The position numbers and the translations under genes are program-made. Positions 42,799-50,287 of a stretch of 64,000 nt of DNA are shown in pieces; the first letter of the stretch is position 1; every line of letters begins with the position of its first letter. The DNA lies in IMG/VR virus record IMGVR_UViG_3300028610_002211, positions 1-64,000 of that record. One strand, written 5' to 3'. The notes beneath the pieces were generated by a model. That model saw only the letters and a program-made list of their open reading frames with translations, had not been told where the DNA came from and did no database searches. The stretch comes from a virus.

Positions 42799-43047
42799 AT
42801 GGGATTTAACATTGAAAACAACTTTACTTACCACCCCCCAGGAAAATGGGACATTGAAGTTTATCAAAAGATCCGAGACAAGGCAAAAGAGTTTGCAGAG
42901 CTCATTGAAAAGCTTTGTCCAGACTCGCGAGAACTATCAATAGCCTTTGGGAAGGTCGAAGAAGCGGTAATGTGGGCCAATGCGGCCCGAGCTCGTTACA
43001 AAGTATCCCCGACCGGTCCGGAGCCTCACAAGGGAAAAAAACAATGA
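42799..43047 (+). CDS. Acb2/Tad1-like hairpin protein (candidate anti-CBASS sponge)
   Basis: The 82-residue protein begins IENNFTYHPP and continues IRDKAKEFAELIEKLCPDSR...GKVEEAVMWANAARARY. This is the characteristic layout of small phage proteins with the Acb2/Tad1 hairpin domain, whose studied members assemble into oligomers that sequester cyclic di- and trinucleotides from CBASS. AAAAGGAG precedes the ATG. It is the second copy of the domain in this window (see 40140). Function is inferred from the family pattern, not tested. Confidence 0.7.
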   Translation: MGFNIENNFTYHPPGKWDIEVYQKIRDKAKEFAELIEKLCPDSRELSIAFGKVEEAVMWANAARARYKVSPTGPEPHKGKKQ

Positions 43048-43244
43048 AAAGACAGGTAAGAATATCCAAGAAAGAGGTAGAAGCGCTTCAAAATGACGGT
43101 TTAGACAAACCACAAATGGAAGCGATAAGACTGGCCCGAGCTCGGGCGGGTTTGTGTCTGTACGATGCTGCAAGATTGATAAACGGTTATCGACGAAACG
43201 GCCAAATGTCGATCATGGTATCATGGATGCGTAATGATGCGTGA
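43044..43244 (+). CDS. Small basic protein, possibly helix-turn-helix
   Basis: The ATG overlaps the Acb2-like stop (ATGA). The 66-residue protein contains KPQMEAIRLARARAGLCLYD, which reads like a short helix-turn-helix. The coupling suggests joint expression with the sponge gene. Function unknown. Confidence 0.45.
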   Translation: MKRQVRISKKEVEALQNDGLDKPQMEAIRLARARAGLCLYDAARLINGYRRNGQMSIMVSWMRNDA

Positions 43245-43297
43245 CACTCTTTAACACATGTATAACGATCGAGTTATACTCAGAAAGGAATTGTAAA

Positions 43298-43591
43298 ATG
43301 GGTGAACGTTCAACGATAGTTTTAAACGATAAATGGTGTTGGGTCAATATAGAAATGAAGGATATAAAAAAGGGCGATATATTCCGATCACTAGAAGCGA
43401 ACAAAACACCAGTTTGGGGCGACGGTGCCTTTAAGAGCATTAGAACGTTTATCGCTCTTAAAGACGCAGAAATAAAAAAGGGTGTTGCCGGTGTCGTATC
43501 GGACGGGGTTCCGTGTGTGAATGAATACACACGAACATACATCGATATGGAAAACAACGAACACGCGTATAACGGCCGAACTATCCTTTAA
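43298..43591 (+). CDS. Hypothetical protein
   Basis: I use the ATG at 43298, preceded by GAAAGGA. The 97-residue protein is beta-rich (MKDIKKGDIFRSLEANKTPV) with two Cys. No family recognised. Confidence 0.5.
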   Translation: MGERSTIVLNDKWCWVNIEMKDIKKGDIFRSLEANKTPVWGDGAFKSIRTFIALKDAEIKKGVAGVVSDGVPCVNEYTRTYIDMENNEHAYNGRTIL

Positions 43592-43621
43592 CACGTTTTA
43601 ACGCAAAAAGGAGAAAAAACG

Positions 43622-43795
43622 ATGAAAAAAGTCAATATTTTGTTAACTTTTGAAGTTGATGACGATTGTGATACAACTGCATTAACAGATTGTATACGTT
43701 GCATGACTGATGACTTCGATTACGAATTTATCAAAGAAGATACCGGTTCGAGTGCGACTTTATCCGGAATAAAAGAAGTTCAAAGTCTTCTTTAA
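43622..43795 (+). CDS. Small acidic hypothetical protein
   Basis: A 57-residue frame starts at ATG 43622 after AAAAAGGAG. The product MKKVNILLTFEVDDDCDT... has three Cys and is acidic, with a ferredoxin-like alternation of strand and helix by eye. The strong ribosome site supports it. Confidence 0.5.
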   Translation: MKKVNILLTFEVDDDCDTTALTDCIRCMTDDFDYEFIKEDTGSSATLSGIKEVQSLL

Positions 43796-43836
43796 CGTGT
43801 TTTAACAACCACAGAAACAAAAAAAGGAGAAAAACG

Positions 43837-44103
43837 ATGAACGAAAGTAAAATGAAGCTTTTTTTAGTATCGGACAAACCGAAAGAACAGTTCAATAGTT
43901 CAAGAGACGATCACATAATCATTTTGGCAAAAACAGAAGAAAACGCACTAAAGCTCGCAAAAGAAGAAAATCCGGCTTTGTGTTTGAGAGGTAGTATTGC
44001 TGTATTGGAAGATGAGAAACACGAAAGGATATTAGTATCCGTTAAATACAACAAGCATTATAATCCGCTGATTGGCGCGACAGCACTCCTTAAACACGCT
44101 TAA
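43837..44103 (+). CDS. Small hypothetical protein
   Basis: AAAAGGAG precedes the ATG. The 88-residue protein is mixed alpha/beta (MKLFLVSDKPKEQF ... HIIILAKTEENALKLA). It is the last gene before the non-coding island. No family recognised. Confidence 0.5.
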   Translation: MNESKMKLFLVSDKPKEQFNSSRDDHIIILAKTEENALKLAKEENPALCLRGSIAVLEDEKHERILVSVKYNKHYNPLIGATALLKHA

Positions 44104-44788
44104 CACGCGGTCGGTTATTCGAACACACACGAACACGCAGCAAAACACCCCCAGAACACCAACACATCCCCTAAAACGCTCGATTACACGCTAAGGTATA
44201 CCCTAGCCTACCTAACGCTCCAACACGCTTACAGACACTTACAGACATGTTTAACGATATAACGACTTGTCTTTAATTTATGAGGGTGATTATTCTAGTC
44301 TTTTGAGTACAGGCATGTTGAAATTCCCCCTATATAGACAGCGCCTTAAAGGAATACTTTAACACGCTAATTCATATATCAGAAAATCTTTAAAACACTC
44401 AAAAAACCCAAAAACCTCCAAATAGACTGAAAAAAAGGATCTGTTTCTCGTTCGAGTACTTAATTCAGATGTCGCCACAATCCCCCAAAAATCCCCCAAA
44501 CAAAAAACCACACCAAGAGCACCATAGGGGTCACAAGAGCCATAACGATAACAACAGAGATAGTAACAGCCACATATACCTCTAATCGTCCCCAGAACAC
44601 CCCTAGAATTCGGTATATGCCGATATACACGCATACACGTAGGCACGTGTAGAAGCGTAACAGAAAGCAGATGAGAGGACATACACGTGATATAGCGTTT
44701 AACGTAATTTAGATGTTTAAGAGGGAATGAGTTAGAGCGTGTTAGAGGGGATTAGTTAAACGGATTAAGGGAGTTAGAGTTGAAGAAT

Positions 44789-44824
44789 AGATATAGCGAC
44801 CGATATAACGACCGATATAACGAC
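44789..44824 (+). repeat. Three tandem 12-bp units
   Basis: AGATATAGCGAC, CGATATAACGAC and CGATATAACGAC follow each other without gaps. They look like iterons, but a role is not shown. Confidence 0.7.
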
Positions 44825-45014
44825 CCGTGATAGTTTCGAAAGGCGGCGCGCTCCCGACCTGGGAAAACTCAAAATCAGCAGCACACCTAAACAAGAAACG
44901 TACCAATCCGAGGGGAGTTAAAGCCACGACCCCAGAAACCTTTAAACGGTTTAAACGCGTTTGTCCTCATACGCACATACACACATATAATACAAATCAT
45001 TTGTCGCTTTTATC

Positions 45015-45049
45015 TTGACATATGAGTTAGAGGTGGTTATATTAGTAGT
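45015..45049 (+). promoter_or_regulatory. Promoter cassette of the 45092 gene
   Basis: TTGACA (45015-45020), a 17-nt spacer with TATGAGTTAG, TATATT (45038-45043), then 6 nt to an ATG at 45050 that is in frame with the ATG at 45092. This copy has the best -10 box at 17-nt spacing and fixes the reading of the others. Confidence 0.75.
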
Positions 45050-45091
45050 ATGGCAAGAACAACAGCAATCGAATCGAAAGGAGTAACGGGA

Positions 45092-45292
45092 ATGAAAAGG
45101 GCCGTCTGCTGTAAGTGTCGGGTCATGCGCAACACTGACGAGATGGATCGGACTGTGGGGTGTTTGGGTCAAATCGTTTGGTTGTGTCAACGGTGCAGCA
45201 ATGCACAGCACAAAGAGCAAATTCGCGAAATCTTAATTGATGCTGAATCACAAGGTGTCGATATAGATAAGTGGAGACACCTGCTCGACTAA
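45092..45292 (+). CDS. Small zinc-binding protein
   Basis: I use the ATG at 45092, 8 nt after AAAGGAG; the in-frame leaderless ATG at 45050 would add 14 residues (MARTTAIESKGVTG). The 66-residue product has CCKCRVMRNTDEM ... CQRCSN, a four-Cys zinc site, and a helical end. It is the only gene in the 44.1-46.0 kb island. Possibly a regulator. Confidence 0.6.
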   Translation: MKRAVCCKCRVMRNTDEMDRTVGCLGQIVWLCQRCSNAQHKEQIREILIDAESQGVDIDKWRHLLD

Positions 45293-45301
45293 TCCCCAAC
45301 G

Positions 45302-45323
45302 GGGCGCGGGTTAAACCGCGCCC
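45302..45323 (+). terminator. GC-rich hairpin after the 45092 gene
   Basis: GGGCGCGG (45302-45309) and CCGCGCCC (45316-45323) form a perfect 8-bp stem with a 6-nt loop. The following T-run is weak (TACTTCTTT). Confidence 0.6.
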
Positions 45324-45642
45324 TACTTCTTTAGTTCGAGTTAAAGCCGTCTTAAACCCGTTCTAACGCTCTAACTCTTTAACTCAACCCGTGGGTATTA
45401 ACTAGGGTTAGAAAGGAGCACAGAAGGGCGTATAACGGCATCACAATCGATCCTACCCCCACTGGCAATCCGATGTGGGCCGGGGGGCGGTCTGGACCCA
45501 TGTCTTACTGCCGCGCCCAACGCTCAACTTTTTCACCAAAAGCCGTTTTTAACCCATATAATCGAGTTAGAGACCTAACTATTTCACAAAAAATTTTTAA
45601 CTCGCAAAGCCAAACTTTCCCAACATCTGAGTTAGACACTAC

Positions 45643-45674
45643 CTAACGACTTAACGACTTAACGACCTAGCGAC
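45643..45674 (+). repeat. Four tandem 8-bp units
   Basis: CTAACGAC, TTAACGAC, TTAACGAC and CTAGCGAC are contiguous. Iteron-like; role unknown. Confidence 0.7.
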
Positions 45675-45919
45675 CCAACCGCCACCCCCCTTTTAACCAA
45701 TGCCCACCTACAAAACCACAGAATAACCCACAAGCCGCTTTAACACCCTAAGACAACCAACCCTATACCCAGATGTTAGAAAGGCACACACAAAGCCCTA
45801 ATGCGACTCCAGGCCTTCGGCCTACCTACGCGCTCGGGCGCGCGCGTGGGAAACGAAGAAAGGGAAACAAAAAAGCTTCCGGAGGTGCCGGGAGGGGGCG
45901 AAGAAAAGTGAGAAAAATG

Positions 45920-45948
45920 TTGACATATGAATTCGGTGTGTCCATACT
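45920..45948 (+). promoter_or_regulatory. Promoter upstream of the 46066 operon
   Basis: TTGACA (45920-45925), a 17-nt spacer starting TATGAATTC and CATACT (45943-45948). No ATG at the 6-nt position; the first good gene starts at 46066. Confidence 0.5.
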
Positions 45949-46065
45949 TGAGAAAGCGAGGGGGGTTGAAAGGAATGAGCCTATGGACGTTTAAGGAACT
46001 GGCTTGGTATAATGGGCGTTTAGATGGTTTGGTGTGGATACTTAAGAAGATGGTGGAGTGAAATA

Positions 46066-46443
46066 ATGGTTGAAGTAATTTCAAAAGGAAAACTCAAAGT
46101 CGTTTGTAAGGTTTGCAGTTCTTTGTTGTGTGCCGAATTTGGGGAAGCGCAAGTTCTCGATTCATACCCTACAACTTGGCGCATAAAGTGTCCGGTGTGT
46201 TTTAATTGGGTCGTGTTGTCGGCCGTAGAATATGTAAAAGCGGTTATTGAACGATCCGAAGAGGCGAAGAAGGAACCCATACTTTTGTGTAACGCCAAAA
46301 TGAGTCGTTGTAACCCAGAGTTTACAAAAAACGAAAAGTTATATATCGATGGTGAGAAGTTCATAGACGAAGACGATGAACTCGCAATCGAAAAACTTAT
46401 AGAAGAAGACGAGAAAAAGGAGCAAGCCAATGAACAACGTTAA
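46066..46443 (+). CDS. Zinc-ribbon protein with acidic tail
   Basis: GGTGGAG precedes the ATG. The 125-residue protein has CKVCSSLLC ... CPVC (likely zinc site) in its first half and an acidic helical tail. It leads a run of overlapping genes. Function unknown. Confidence 0.6.
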   Translation: MVEVISKGKLKVVCKVCSSLLCAEFGEAQVLDSYPTTWRIKCPVCFNWVVLSAVEYVKAVIERSEEAKKEPILLCNAKMSRCNPEFTKNEKLYIDGEKFIDEDDELAIEKLIEEDEKKEQANEQR

Positions 46444-46654
46444 AGAGATGATCGAGAAAATCAAAGCTGAAATCAAACGTAGTGAGAAGGAGAAAGCGGC
46501 GTTACCCACTTGGAACAAGACTGAGTTATCACGGCGCGTTAATGCTCGTTTGGTTGGTAAGTTGAACGGATTGCGTTTTGCGTTGGACTTGTTGGAAGGG
46601 AAGAAAGAGGTTGACCCGAAAACGTTTACAGTTCCGAAAAATAGAGGTGACTGA
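46430..46654 (+). CDS. GKLNGLRFAL-family small protein
   Basis: The 74-residue protein follows GGAG. It has an N-terminal charged helix (EKIKAEIKRSEKEKAAL) and then LVGKLNGLRFALDLLEG, a motif repeated in the products of 46654, 47264 and 55317. The family appears to have expanded by duplication. Function unknown. Confidence 0.6.
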   Translation: MNNVKEMIEKIKAEIKRSEKEKAALPTWNKTELSRRVNARLVGKLNGLRFALDLLEGKKEVDPKTFTVPKNRGD

Positions 46655-46989
46655 TGAACGAGGAAATCAAAGCTGAGATCAAACGTGTTGAGGAAAGGCA
46701 GGATACGCATTCTATTCTTTCTGCTTGGAATAGATCCGAGTCATCATGGCGTATATCATGGCGTATTACTGCGGCGCATTTAATTGGTGAGTTGAACGGG
46801 TTGCGTTTTGCGTTGGGTTTGCTACAAGGAAAAATCGAGGAAATCGAGACCGAGATCAAACGTGTTGAGAAAAAACAAAGTGACAATTTTGCCTTTTCAT
46901 CATGGCGCATCGTTGCTCGTTTAAAGGGTAAGTTGAACGGGTTACGTTTTACGTTAGATTTGTTGAAAGGAAAAGGGGATGAACGATAA
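46654..46989 (+). CDS. GKLNGLRFAL-family protein, internally duplicated
   Basis: The 111-residue protein contains two copies of the family unit: IKAEIKRVEE...LIGELNGLRFALGLLQG (about 3-60) and IETEIKRVEK...LKGKLNGLRFTLDLLKG (about 61-108). An internal duplication is clear. Its ATG overlaps the previous stop, and GAGGTGA is the ribosome site. Function unknown. Confidence 0.6.
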   Translation: MNEEIKAEIKRVEERQDTHSILSAWNRSESSWRISWRITAAHLIGELNGLRFALGLLQGKIEEIETEIKRVEKKQSDNFAFSSWRIVARLKGKLNGLRFTLDLLKGKGDER

Positions 46990-47260
46990 GCAATGTGAAG
47001 AATTCAGAAGGTTAGCAGAAGAAAGCTCGATGTCAATTGGTGGAATGGATGGTGTGAATGACTGCGAAAATATGCTTTTAAAGTTCATGACTCCGGAGTT
47101 TATTATTGGATACTCGAAGTGGAAAGAAAAGCGTGATAGGTTGGTGAAAGTCGCAAGAGAAAAGCTGTTGACAGAAGGGAAAGAACGAAGGCAAACGCGC
47201 GATCCACCAAAATTTAATCGTCCGAAGATAAGACCACAAAAAGAAGGAAGGAAAGAGTGA
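46979..47260 (+). CDS. Hypothetical protein
   Basis: AAAAGGGG precedes the ATG. The 93-residue protein is helical and becomes strongly basic toward its C-terminus (RQTRDPPKFNRPKIRPQKEG). It overlaps the upstream gene by 11 nt. No family recognised. Confidence 0.5.
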   Translation: MNDKQCEEFRRLAEESSMSIGGMDGVNDCENMLLKFMTPEFIIGYSKWKEKRDRLVKVAREKLLTEGKERRQTRDPPKFNRPKIRPQKEGRKE

Positions 47261-47263
47261 CTG

Positions 47264-47569
47264 ATGGTTGAATATAAAAAGGTAGAGTGTTTATGTGGGG
47301 AAATGATACACACTAGCGTTTGGGGGACGTGGGTTGATGACCAGTGGTTTTGTGGAGAATGTCTAGTTAAAGCAGTTAGTAAAAACAAAAAAACAATCAC
47401 CAAAATCGAAGAAGAGATAATTGGTATTGAGGAAAGTTTGTTAATCACTCAAAACAACGGAACAAGAAACTTAAGAGAACACGAAAACAAAATCAAGTTG
47501 GTTGGGTTTGGGAAAGGTGAATTAAGAGGGTTGCGTTTTGCTTTAGGGTTGTTGAAAAGTGAAAAATAG
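47264..47569 (+). CDS. GKLNGLRFAL-family protein with zinc-binding N-terminus
   Basis: The 101-residue protein has an N-terminal Cys pair set (CLCGEMIHTSVW ... CGECL) and a C-terminal family unit (KITKIEEEI ... KGELRGLRFALGLLKSEK). It shows the module fused to a zinc ribbon. Function unknown. Confidence 0.6.
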   Translation: MVEYKKVECLCGEMIHTSVWGTWVDDQWFCGECLVKAVSKNKKTITKIEEEIIGIEESLLITQNNGTRNLREHENKIKLVGFGKGELRGLRFALGLLKSEK

Positions 47570-47596
47570 TTGACCTGAAAACGAAAGGTGGAAGGG

Positions 47597-47881
47597 ATGA
47601 ACATTGAACAAGGACTTCAACGTTTAAAAGAATTGTACGGGAATCCGGGAACTTTGTTCTTGGGTGATGCTACAGGTTCACGAGCTCGACTCACTCCGGG
47701 TCAACAAGTGGCAATCCTCATTGATGGTCCTTACCTAATAGGTACGGTTCAACGTCATCGTACACAGCGCGGGAAAATGATGATTAAGTACCACGATGGA
47801 CGAAGAAATTGGATAATCTCACCTGACAAAAACCAGGTGTTGATCGAATGGTATGATCAAATGGTAAAAAGAAAGGTGTAA
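47597..47881 (+). CDS. Hypothetical beta-rich protein
   Basis: I use the ATG at 47597 after AAGGTGG. The 94-residue protein contains GQQVAILIDGPYLIGTVQRH and KMMIKYHDGRRNW, which read like a small SH3-like barrel (Tudor/KOW style). Function unknown. Confidence 0.55.
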   Translation: MNIEQGLQRLKELYGNPGTLFLGDATGSRARLTPGQQVAILIDGPYLIGTVQRHRTQRGKMMIKYHDGRRNWIISPDKNQVLIEWYDQMVKRKV

Positions 47882-47888
47882 AAACTAA

Positions 47889-48077
47889 TTGACCCGAAAA
47901 CGAAAAAAGGGTTGTAAGCACGATCACAGCGTTAAGGTGAACGGCGTTTGCTGGGCGTGCTTAAAAAAGGGGTTAATGGTTTGCTTGTGTTTGGGGTGTG
48001 GGCACAAGTGGAAAGAAAAACCAGGCCCAACCGAGTGCCCAGAATGCGCCGGATTCTATGTCAAAAAGGGGTGGTAA
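47889..48077 (+). CDS. Small zinc-binding protein, TTG start
   Basis: The 62-residue protein starts at a TTG. It is Cys-rich (CKHDHSVKVNGVCWAC, CLCLGCGHKW, CPEC) with two probable zinc sites, the second like a rubredoxin-type ribbon. The words TTGACCCGAAAACG at its start also occur at 46609 and near 47570. Confidence 0.5.
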   Translation: MTRKRKKGCKHDHSVKVNGVCWACLKKGLMVCLCLGCGHKWKEKPGPTECPECAGFYVKKGW

Positions 48078-48079
48078 GA

Positions 48080-48595
48080 ATGAGATGGGAAAATATATCT
48101 TTGTTGGATGAACCAATTGAATCTAAATTAGTTTTGTCTAAAGCCGAAACAAAAGTTTTGAAAAGAGCATATGATCTTTTAAGTAAAATTAAAAACAAAT
48201 TAGAAGAAACTTACGGTGAAGATAAGGCCGAAAAAATACCATCTTGCGAACCTTGGATTTATGCAGAATCTTGGTTTAGATGTGCAATTGACGATTTGAG
48301 AGTTGATGGAATTAAATTTCCGTTAAAGGATAATAAAAACCTCGTTTTCATTCCAAAACGAGTGAGACTTGGGTTTGAAATGAGAGAATTACCATTTAAC
48401 CAAAAGCAGTTTATTGAAGTGACCGGATACATTGAAGGTGGTGACACATTAGACGCTTGCGTGTTTTGCGATTATTCGCGTGATAAGGAGTTTATCGAAA
48501 AAGGTTGCTCAATTGTCAAACTCGTTTGCGCGTTTTATCATCATCAGAGTTTTGAGGTTTCGTCAATCGGTTGTTGTCGAAAGTTCAGAGGATAA
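48080..48595 (+). CDS. Hypothetical Cys-containing protein
   Basis: I use the ATG at 48080 after GGGGTGG. The 171-residue protein has a helical N-terminal half and a C-terminal part with Cys residues (LDACVFCDYSRDKEF ... IGCCRKFRG), possibly metal-binding. No family recognised. Confidence 0.55.
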   Translation: MRWENISLLDEPIESKLVLSKAETKVLKRAYDLLSKIKNKLEETYGEDKAEKIPSCEPWIYAESWFRCAIDDLRVDGIKFPLKDNKNLVFIPKRVRLGFEMRELPFNQKQFIEVTGYIEGGDTLDACVFCDYSRDKEFIEKGCSIVKLVCAFYHHQSFEVSSIGCCRKFRG

Positions 48596-48597
48596 AA

Positions 48598-48768
48598 ATG
48601 AGCAAGTATTACGTTTATTTGATAGCAAAAAAGCCGGGTTTTTTTCGTCGTTTGTTCAAGTTGCGCGGTAAAACATCAACCGTAATGAGTGACAATCCGG
48701 TTAAACCAAAATTACCGAAAGGATATATCTTCTTTTCACTTATCGGTGAAGTGAGGGATAATGAGTAA
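48598..48768 (+). CDS. Small basic hypothetical protein
   Basis: GAGGA precedes the ATG at 48598. The 56-residue product is basic with aromatic clusters (KKPGFFRRLFKLRG). No family recognised. Confidence 0.5.
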   Translation: MSKYYVYLIAKKPGFFRRLFKLRGKTSTVMSDNPVKPKLPKGYIFFSLIGEVRDNE

Positions 48769-48820
48769 AATTGACGAAAGCGTAAAAGACTCTACGTCAA
48801 AAAAGGATGGTAAGAAATGA
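48761..48820 (+). CDS. Possible 19-residue peptide
   Basis: An ATG at 48761 with GAGGG upstream opens a 19-codon frame (MSKIDESVKDSTSKKDGKK) that overlaps the previous stop and ends by ATGA on the next gene's start. It may be a real micro-gene or only a coupling device. Confidence 0.3.
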   Translation: MSKIDESVKDSTSKKDGKK

Positions 48821-49269
48821 CACGTTTAGTGGAAACGTTGCTCGATATGTTAAGAACTGTCGAAAGAGTTTGGCCCGAGCTTGGCAAAACGGCCGAATGG
48901 TTTCAAGGGTATAAAGACGGGATCGAAGTGTCGATCCAAACGATCAAAACTAAATATAGAGAACGGGCGATGAGTCTGCAAAACGCCACTGATTTGCAGC
49001 GCGAACAGTTAGTTGCAGCTCCACAAAAATACGATGTACTAGGCAACCTCAAAGACAAAGAGAAGCGGATAGCACGCGGGTTTGTTGATATTGGCGATTT
49101 GAGAATCGGCGACGTTGTCCAGTTTTATCAATACGGATCGCTATTTGTTGACGAAATCGGTTGTTTTACCTGGTTGGTTATTCACTTGCCGGTTAGGGGA
49201 GCTGTTCAACTATCCCGATTGCACTTTGACGCTTTAAAGAACCGCACTACAGACGAAAGACGGGGATAA
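48817..49269 (+). CDS. Hypothetical protein
   Basis: AAAAGGATGG precedes the ATG. The 150-residue protein has a helical N-terminal half (to ~75) and a beta-rich half containing RIGDVVQFYQYGSLFVDEIG. No family recognised. Confidence 0.55.
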   Translation: MTRLVETLLDMLRTVERVWPELGKTAEWFQGYKDGIEVSIQTIKTKYRERAMSLQNATDLQREQLVAAPQKYDVLGNLKDKEKRIARGFVDIGDLRIGDVVQFYQYGSLFVDEIGCFTWLVIHLPVRGAVQLSRLHFDALKNRTTDERRG

Positions 49270-49730
49270 TGAAATCCATACAACCATTATGGTGTTTACA
49301 ATTACCTCTTCAACAACAATCCGTTTTGTTTTTGGCTTCTAGGGGGCCGGATGGAATTGACAAGGCTCACCCCTGTAAAGATGTTCAGCGCGCGTATAGA
49401 GCTACGGTATTGATTGGAGCCAAACAGGGTAGGTTGTTACATTGGGGTGAATGTGGTGATGGTTTTATAAGTTTAGATCTTTTTAGCGACGATAAAAAAT
49501 GGTCTCAAGTTTGCAATCGGTTTTTTCCATTTGTCGACAGTCTTCCCCATCATTATTATATGCATCTTTTATATGGAGTTGAAATACTTGGATATAAACA
49601 CCCTGACATACGATTCAAAAATCGGTGGAATGACTTTTACAAACGAGGAATAGAGGAATTACACTTAATGCCGGAGTCCGAACTTCAAATGGAATTGCGC
49701 CTTAATGATTGGGATCAAAAATGGTGGTAA
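49269..49730 (+). CDS. Hypothetical protein
   Basis: The ATG overlaps the previous stop. The 153-residue protein contains WCLQLPLQQQSVLFLASRGP near the N-terminus, a phrase I associate with phage proteins of unknown function; the rest is helical with many aromatic residues. No function assigned. Confidence 0.55.
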   Translation: MKSIQPLWCLQLPLQQQSVLFLASRGPDGIDKAHPCKDVQRAYRATVLIGAKQGRLLHWGECGDGFISLDLFSDDKKWSQVCNRFFPFVDSLPHHYYMHLLYGVEILGYKHPDIRFKNRWNDFYKRGIEELHLMPESELQMELRLNDWDQKWW

Positions 49731-49748
49731 TTTTAAAAAGGAGACAGA

Positions 49749-50057
49749 ATGAAAAGTGAAAAAAGAAGACGACTTTATAAAGGCGATTCTGTAACAATGA
49801 TGTTAGGAGAAATGGGTTATACCGAAAGATGTTGTTCAAATTGCCTTTGTTTTGAAATCGAAGAAGACGAAGAAGAAGAAGAAAGCGATTTGGGTTGGTG
49901 TAAAGCCAATCGGATTTGGCTTCAGATAGATAGCAAAGGGCGCGGTTGTTGCGAAATACACACTAAAAAAAACCCTAATCCAAGCGAAACAAGATCCCAA
50001 AAAGGTGAAAAAATGAAGTGTCCAGATTTGAGCCCGCCCGGCATGAGGGTAAGTTGA
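49749..50057 (+). CDS. Hypothetical acidic Cys-containing protein, 3' end possibly rearranged
   Basis: AAAAGGAG precedes the ATG. The 102-residue protein has CCSNCLCFEIEEDEEEEE and further Cys. Its last codons run across a short stretch (near 50047) that matches the end of the GKLNGL-family genes in another frame, so the 3' end may be a recombination product. Confidence 0.5.
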   Translation: MKSEKRRRLYKGDSVTMMLGEMGYTERCCSNCLCFEIEEDEEEEESDLGWCKANRIWLQIDSKGRGCCEIHTKKNPNPSETRSQKGEKMKCPDLSPPGMRVS

Positions 50058-50287
50058 ACGGGTTATGTGAATACTGCGAAAAGCCGATCGGCGCTAATCG
50101 CGTATCGCGTGATGGTTTTGATTTTTGTTCGGCGAAATGTTCGGAACAATCCCGCGATTCTGATACTTGCGAACATTGCGGGAAATCAATCGACGGTGAA
50201 CCGGTTATTTTTCGTTCCCCTGTCCACGCTCCTTTGTTTTTTTGTTCTGTTACTTGTCAACAAAAATTTGCCGAAGAAAAACGATGA
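50018..50287 (+). CDS. Double zinc-finger protein
   Basis: The frame runs from the GTG at 50018; a TTG at 50054 is an alternative with GAGGGT upstream. The ~89-residue product has two treble-clef-like units, CEYCEKPIGANRVSRD..FCSAKC and CEHCGKSIDGEPV...FCSVTC. It overlaps the previous gene by 40 nt. Function unknown. Confidence 0.55.
   Translation: MSRFEPARHEGKLNGLCEYCEKPIGANRVSRDGFDFCSAKCSEQSRDSDTCEHCGKSIDGEPVIFRSPVHAPLFFCSVTCQQKFAEEKR

Larger units (their letters stand above)
44104..45049 (+). other. Non-coding island, left part
   Basis: No convincing gene in 946 nt. The first 150 nt are A/C-rich and poor in G on this strand, with many AACAC words. Three 12-bp units (CGATATAACGAC type) lie at 44789-44824. 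Degenerate copies of the promoter motif lie on the minus strand at 44351-44382, 44453-44476 and 44696-44721, and an ACACGT...ACGTGT palindrome near 44635-44650. It may be an origin, a terminus or a decayed gene region. Confidence 0.5.
45324..46065 (+). other. Non-coding island, right part
   Basis: No convincing gene in 742 nt. It holds four tandem 8-bp units (TTAACGAC type, 45643-45674), a locally GC-rich stretch (45450-45520), a degenerate promoter-like CCAACATCTGAGTTAG near 45631, a GC-rich palindromic stretch near 45811-45850, and a promoter at 45920. A 57-codon frame from 45474 looks accidental. Confidence 0.5.

Noticed and set aside
44359-44682. 107-codon minus-strand frame in the non-coding island
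   Set aside because: It follows a degenerate minus-strand promoter relic, but the Cys-rich sequence has no domain character, there is no ribosome site and the -10 spacing is poor. Kept only as a weak possibility.
45474-45647. 57-codon frame (MWAGGRSGPMSYC...)
   Set aside because: No ribosome site, unusual composition, and it runs into the tandem repeats.
44789-45674. CRISPR array
   Set aside because: The repeats are 8-12 bp and directly tandem, without spacers, and no cas genes are near.
45773-45994. 73-codon + frame across 45.8-46.0 kb
   Set aside because: It reads through a GC-rich palindromic stretch and the 45920 promoter, with implausible Arg/Gly-rich sequence.
46954-47448. 164-codon minus-strand frame
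   Set aside because: It is antisense to three overlapping + strand genes with ribosome sites.
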